Notes under the pieces: generated by a model
Seen by the model: the letters and a program-made list of their open reading frames with translations, nothing else
Database searches by the model: none
What the model was told of the DNA's origin: nothing
Shown: positions 16,149 through 17,763 of the stretch, one piece after another
Layout: each line of letters starts with the position of its first letter
How positions within the stretch are numbered: position 1 is the stretch's first letter
Position numbers and translations under genes: made by a program
Assembly (NCBI GenBank): GCA_014238195.1
Contig: JABABO010000113.1
Coordinates: 1 to 17,763 of the forward strand
Source: Kordiimonadaceae bacterium
GTDB lineage: Bacteria; Pseudomonadota; Alphaproteobacteria; Sphingomonadales; Kordiimonadaceae
DNA: 17,763 nucleotides
Direction: 5' to 3'

Positions 16149-17763
16149 TTAAACCCCAAAAACTTTCATGACTTCGTCGCCGAAGTGGTTGATAACTTTA
16201 ACCGCGAAGCGGCCCGTTGATGGACGGGTGAAGGGGCGGGATGTGTCGCGGTACAGGGTTTCCCAAGCTTCACGGTCGATCTCAGCTTTTAGGCTAGTTT
16301 TTAACGCCTTGTAGGGGTCATTAGCGCCTAAGAAATAAGCATGGCGCACGAAGAAGCTTTCTTCGTTATAGTCTGTGTCGATAAACCATGCGGCAATGTC
16401 GTTTTTACCGCTTGCACGCACGTCACCAGTTTTAGGATCAAAGACATCGATGCCTAAAACTTCAACGGTGATGTTGCCGTCCTTGTCAGTATCCCAGACG
16501 ACATCGGGTTCGCCGAAGACCACAAACAGGTTGCCAGCGCCGGTGTTTTTCAGCTCGTCCGACATATGCAAATCAGGGTTCATCTTGGCCTGCAGGATTG
16601 ACAGTGGGCCAAGCTTCGACAGCTCGCTTGTATGGGCGTCAAAGTTAAAACCACAGGCAATCAGCGTGTCAAATCGGGCGCCATATGCCTCGCGGGCGGC
16701 GGCGGTCAGGTCAGCGCAGGTGACAGTGCCAAATTCGGGGCCAATGAAAATTGCAGCGCGTTTTTCGGTGTTTGTTGCTTCATCTGTTCTTGGGTCTGTT
16801 GCTGCTTCTGTTCTTGGGTCTGTTCTGGTGTCTTTAGCCATATAACGGCCTTCGGCGGCGATATAGATGCCAGGCCAGCCATCCATAGTCATGAAATTAA
16901 TGCGGTCCGCTTTGGCCGCTTGATGAACGCCCGCAGATTTTAGATTTTCCATCACCATCGCGGCGAAGTCATGCAGGGGGCTATCTTTTGCCTGTCGCAC
17001 ACGTTTGCCATCCGCCGCATCCATATCATGGATAAGTTCGTCTTCCTCAGCAGGGATCACACGGTGCGGTGATAAGCTTTCCACGGTGAAAGGGCCAGCA
17101 ACACGGACTTTCGACGGGTCTTCATAGGGGCGGTCATACAGATATTCAACGTCCGCCTTTTGGGCGATGGATTTATCAATCTCCTGCTGGCGTTTTATGC
17201 GCAGCGCCCACCAGTCGCGGTGTCGCTGAGCGGCGTCTGCGGGCCAATCCCCACCAGCTTCGCGTGGAATTTCCCAGTCTTGCCAAGCCTCGTTTAAAGC
17301 TTCGTTAAGCTGCGCCCGCAGAGGTTCCAGCTTTTCTTGATAATTATCCCAAATAACGTCAATTTCAGCGTTGTTGGCGATAGTCTTCAACATGATATGT
17401 GGTGCGCGCTCATAAACAAATCCCTGCCTGATATCATTGTATGTTTTGGTGTCTGACTGAACCTTGCCTGTAACATCCTGTTCTTTTTCACGCCCTTCTT
17501 GGCTATCTGAAAGAAAATAATAAGGATACCGCGCCCCCATCAACCGTGCACGGGCTAAGGCCAGCGAAACACGGGATGTATCAATGGTGATCCAGCGTCG
17601 GCCCCATTGTTCCGCAGCCATTGCAGTAGTTCCTGAGCCACAAGTAGGGTCAAGTACTAAATCCCCAGGATCAGTCGTCATTAATATGCAACGCTGGACA
17701 ACGAGTGTATTTGTTTCAACTATGTATTGTTTATTTGCCGCAAAACCAGCATGACCTGTATCA
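16149..17763 (-). CDS. beta-class site-specific DNA methyltransferase, Type III Mod-like, 5' end cut by window
   Basis: Probable adenine-N6 (or cytosine-N4) DNA methyltransferase. The reading frame is open from the window edge. An ATG at 17681 exists, but the preceding codons give YIVETNTLVVQRCILMTT, which reads as conserved Mod sequence, so the true start lies outside. The AdoMet-binding motif I, LDPTCGSGTTA, is followed by WGRRWITIDTSR and SLALARARLMGARYP. In beta-class enzymes the catalytic DPPY-type motif precedes motif I, so it should lie beyond the window and cannot be checked. About 430 further residues follow with no domain I can name, ending in FAVKVINHFGDEVMKVFGV, reminiscent of Type III Mod C-termini. 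A tandem repeat inserts an Asp/Arg/Thr-rich linker. It precedes the helicase gene on the same strand. Confidence 0.85.
   Translation of the reverse strand, partial: DTGHAGFAANKQYIVETNTLVVQRCILMTTDPGDLVLDPTCGSGTTAMAAEQWGRRWITIDTSRVSLALARARLMGARYPYYFLSDSQEGREKEQDVTGKVQSDTKTYNDIRQGFVYERAPHIMLKTIANNAEIDVIWDNYQEKLEPLRAQLNEALNEAWQDWEIPREAGGDWPADAAQRHRDWWALRIKRQQEIDKSIAQKADVEYLYDRPYEDPSKVRVAGPFTVESLSPHRVIPAEEDELIHDMDAADGKRVRQAKDSPLHDFAAMVMENLKSAGVHQAAKADRINFMTMDGWPGIYIAAEGRYMAKDTRTDPRTEAATDPRTDEATNTEKRAAIFIGPEFGTVTCADLTAAAREAYGARFDTLIACGFNFDAHTSELSKLGPLSILQAKMNPDLHMSDELKNTGAGNLFVVFGEPDVVWDTDKDGNITVEVLGIDVFDPKTGDVRASGKNDIAAWFIDTDYNEESFFVRHAYFLGANDPYKALKTSLKAEIDREAWETLYRDTSRPFTRPSTGRFAVKVINHFGDEVMKVFGV
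16774..16821. repeat. two-copy 24-bp tandem repeat in the methyltransferase gene
   Basis: The copies at 16774-16797 and 16798-16821 are identical at 22 of 24 positions. On the coding (-) strand they give the adjacent octapeptide-like units DPRTEAAT and DPRTDEAT, in a charged, probably flexible linker. The unit is a multiple of three, so changes in copy number would lengthen or shorten the linker without shifting the frame. Confidence 0.7.

Overview
The window reads as a chromosomal segment of a Gram-negative bacterium, most likely an alphaproteobacterium. Grounds are the dcw gene order with murB between murC and ftsQ, a meso-diaminopimelate-type MurE, an FtsZ with a long acidic C-terminal linker ending in an alphaproteobacterial-type terminal peptide, and moderate, slightly AT-leaning base composition. 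No rRNA or other marker is present, so genus cannot be assigned.

Bases 1-13920 (+ strand) are a compact division and cell wall (dcw) cluster: murE (5' end cut by the window), murF, mraY, murD, ftsW, murG, murC, murB, ftsQ, ftsA, ftsZ. Six of the ten junctions overlap by 4-11 bases (murE/murF, murD/ftsW, ftsW/murG, murG/murC, murC/murB, murB/ftsQ); the others are gaps of 22-63 bases. The genes cover UDP-MurNAc-tripeptide to lipid II: MurB, MurC, MurD, MurE and MurF build the UDP-MurNAc-pentapeptide, MraY and MurG make lipids I and II, FtsW polymerises at the septum, and FtsQ, FtsA and FtsZ form or anchor the divisome. The expected D-Ala-D-Ala ligase gene (ddl) is absent between murB and ftsQ. 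A good sigma-70-like promoter lies in the ftsA-ftsZ gap, with a GANTC site overlapping its -10 element.

A perfect 13-bp hairpin separates ftsZ from a convergent two-gene unit on the - strand (13990-17763). Transcribed first is the C-terminal part of a large beta-class DNA methyltransferase resembling Type III Mod proteins, cut by the window end. It is followed by an intact 701-residue protein joining an N-terminal RelE/ParE-like domain to a complete UvrD/Rep-type SF1 helicase. This pair looks like part of a restriction-modification or anti-phage island placed directly next to the essential dcw cluster, and is the most interesting part of the window.

No gene-free stretch exceeds 70 bases. I saw no tRNA, rRNA, CRISPR array, insertion sequence or recognisable attachment site.
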